Shown here piece by piece: positions 4,998 to 5,806 of a stretch of DNA of 5,806 nucleotides. The first letter of the stretch is position 1; every line of letters begins with the position of its first letter. A model generated the notes under the pieces. The model worked only from the letters and a program-made list of their open reading frames with translations. It searched no databases and was not told the DNA's origin. The position numbers and the translations under genes are program-made. Source of the stretch: CAYRZF01 sp964428805 (GTDB lineage Bacteria; Methylomirabilota; Methylomirabilia; Rokubacteriales; CSP1-6); the NCBI GenBank assembly GCA_964428805.1, contig CAYRZF010000115.1, forward strand, positions 1 to 5,806. The letters are read 5' to 3'.

Positions 4998-5542
4998 TAC
5001 AGGCGCTCGACCTGGTAGTACTCGATTTCAACCGGGGTAAGCCGTCCGAGAAGCCCCACCATCACCTTCAGCCGGCCCCGCTCCGGATTCACGTCCTCGA
5101 TCGTGCCCATGAAGTTGACGAACGGACCCTCGCTAATGCGCACTTTATCGCCCTTCGAGAACACCGCCTTGGGCTTGGGCTTCTCGGCGCCCTCCTCCAT
5201 CTGGCGGAGGATCTCGTCCACCTCCTCCTGGGGGAGGGCAACCGGCTTGGCCCCTGACCCCACAAACCCTGTGACCTTCGGGGTGCTGCGGACGAGATGC
5301 CAGGTCTCGTCCGTCAATTCCATCTCCACGAGGAGGTATCCTGGATAGAATTTCTGAGAGCTGATCCGCTTCTGGCCCTTGCGGACCTCGACGACCTCTT
5401 CCACGGGCACCACCACCCGCGTGATCTGATCCTGAAGGCCGAAGATCCTGGCGCGCTGCTCAATCGCGGCCGCGACTTTGTTTTCGAATCCCGAGTAGGT
5501 GTGCACGACGAACCACTGCTTGGTGCCGGTCTCGTTGGTCAT
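4997..5542 (-). CDS. nusG: Transcription termination/antitermination factor NusG
   Basis: A 181-residue NusG, the same length as the E. coli protein. It binds RNA polymerase through its N-terminal domain to speed elongation, and its C-terminal KOW domain recruits Rho or ribosomal protein S10 to couple transcription with translation. The N-terminal domain starts at W10 (WFVVHTYSGFENKV) and includes KFYPGYLLVEM near 64-74 and the WHLVRS segment. A charged linker (EKPKPKAVF) leads to the KOW domain with GPFVNFMGTIEDV. Near the C terminus the sequence is LLGRLTPVEIEY; by ungapped end alignment residue 165 is Leu where E. coli has Phe165, a contact for S10 and Rho. The start overlaps the secE stop by 4 nt and the TAA stop shares one base with the rplK ATG, so secE, nusG and rplK form a translationally coupled set. 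Confidence 0.97.
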   Translation of the reverse strand: MTNETGTKQWFVVHTYSGFENKVAAAIEQRARIFGLQDQITRVVVPVEEVVEVRKGQKRISSQKFYPGYLLVEMELTDETWHLVRSTPKVTGFVGSGAKPVALPQEEVDEILRQMEEGAEKPKPKAVFSKGDKVRISEGPFVNFMGTIEDVNPERGRLKVMVGLLGRLTPVEIEYYQVERL

Positions 5543-5730
5543 CCCAGAACCACTCTCACGATCCGAGCCAGCCCCATATCCACGGCCCAGAGAAAGAACG
5601 CGATGATGCCCGTGACCACGACCACAACCACCGTCGAGTTGATGATGACCGGACGGCTCGGCCAGGTCACCTTCCGGAATTCGACCATCACCTCTCTGAA
5701 GAACTGCTGGATCTTCCTCAAAGTTTCCAT
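5539..5730 (-). CDS. secE: Preprotein translocase subunit SecE
   Basis: A 63-residue protein that clamps the SecY channel in the SecYEG inner-membrane translocon. Residues 1-20 form a charged amphipathic cytoplasmic helix. The family signature EFRKVTWPSR lies at 17-26 and is followed by one hydrophobic membrane helix at about 28-50, including a run of six valines. This is the short single-helix form; E. coli SecE has three helices and about 127 residues. I chose the ATG at 5730 because the same frame continues upstream only by reading through the tRNA-Trp gene, where the peptide MGVRIPPRL is a tRNA artefact. The ribosome-binding site is weak (GAGAG about 5 nt before the ATG). The TGA stop overlaps the nusG start as ATGA, indicating translational coupling. 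Confidence 0.95.
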   Translation of the reverse strand: METLRKIQQFFREVMVEFRKVTWPSRPVIINSTVVVVVVTGIIAFFLWAVDMGLARIVRVVLG

Positions 5731-5751
5731 GCGACTCTCGCTTGACGAAAA

Positions 5752-5806
5752 TGGCAGGCGTGGAGGGATTCGAACCCCCATCCCCCGGATTTGGAGTCCG
5801 GTGCTC
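5752..5806 (-). tRNA. tRNA-Trp (CCA anticodon), 5' part cut by window edge
   Basis: The sequence shows the 3' three quarters of a tRNA. The anticodon stem CCGGA/TCCGG encloses the loop CTCCAAA, giving anticodon CCA, which reads the UGG tryptophan codon. A 5-nt variable loop follows, then a T arm GGGGG-TTCGAAT-CCCTC with one G-U pair. The 3' acceptor strand CACGCCT, discriminator G and an encoded CCA end at 5752. The acceptor 5' strand and most of the D arm lie beyond the right edge. A tRNA-Trp just before secE is a conserved arrangement in many bacteria, and only 21 nt separate it from the secE start, so the two are probably cotranscribed and the tRNA is cut out of the longer RNA (inference). 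Confidence 0.95.

Noticed and set aside
4131..5018. Plus-strand open frame of 295 codons across rplA, the repeats and rplK
   Set aside because: Antisense to two clear ribosomal protein genes. The repeat keeps it open only because 66 is a multiple of three, and the protein has no recognisable domain.
5731..5781. An upstream ATG at 5781 that would lengthen SecE to 80 residues
   Set aside because: The added residues (MGVRIPPRL and following) are a translation of the tRNA-Trp 3' half. The family N terminus fits the ATG at 5730.
1..5806. An undescribed defence, mobile or biosynthetic system
   Set aside because: All genes belong to the housekeeping secE-nusG-rplKAJL-rpoB block. There is no transposase, integrase, toxin or unknown full-length gene; the novelty is confined to the two intergenic repeat regions.

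Overview
The window carries one bacterial operon, all on the minus strand. In transcription order it reads tRNA-Trp (5' end beyond the right edge), secE, nusG, rplK, rplA, rplJ, rplL and rpoB (3' third beyond the left edge). This is the conserved block that makes part of the protein-export channel, a transcription elongation factor, ribosomal stalk proteins L11, L1, L10 and L7/L12, and the RNA polymerase beta subunit. Bases are G+C-rich and wobble positions favour G or C. SecE is the short single-helix form, and RpoB and L11 are most like those of proteobacteria-like or deep G+C-rich lineages. My best guess is an uncultured soil or subsurface bacterium (for example Rokubacteria/Methylomirabilota or a deltaproteobacterial relative). 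The window alone does not settle this.

Layout from right to left: tRNA-Trp with encoded CCA (5752-5806), a 21-nt gap, then secE (5539-5730), nusG (4997-5542) and rplK (4578-4997). These three genes are packed with ATGA and TAATG overlaps. A 235-nt gap (4343-4577) follows, holding an exact 66-bp tandem repeat. Then come rplA (3635-4342), a 17-nt gap, rplJ (GTG start, 3090-3617), a 100-nt gap with two strong perfect hairpins (2990-3089), rplL (2594-2989), a 13-nt gap, and rpoB (1-2580, codons 1-860, still open at the edge). No gene-free stretch reaches 300 bases. I see no promoter and no rho-independent terminator with a U-tract, so the genes are probably read from a promoter upstream of the window.

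The genes themselves are ordinary and look intact. The unusual material lies in the two larger gaps. The rplK-rplA gap repeat has a period equal to one complete 22-codon unit (ATG, 20 codons, TAG), placed stop-against-start and in the frame of rplK. The rplJ-rplL gap holds two GC-rich hairpins just before the rplL ribosome-binding site. Both inserts share the 9-mer TGTTCGAGC on the coding strand, which hints at dispersed intergenic elements that have settled after stop codons. The usual places for L1 and L10 autoregulatory leaders (before rplK and before rplJ) are too short to hold them. A few substitutions at normally conserved positions in RpoB and NusG are also noted.
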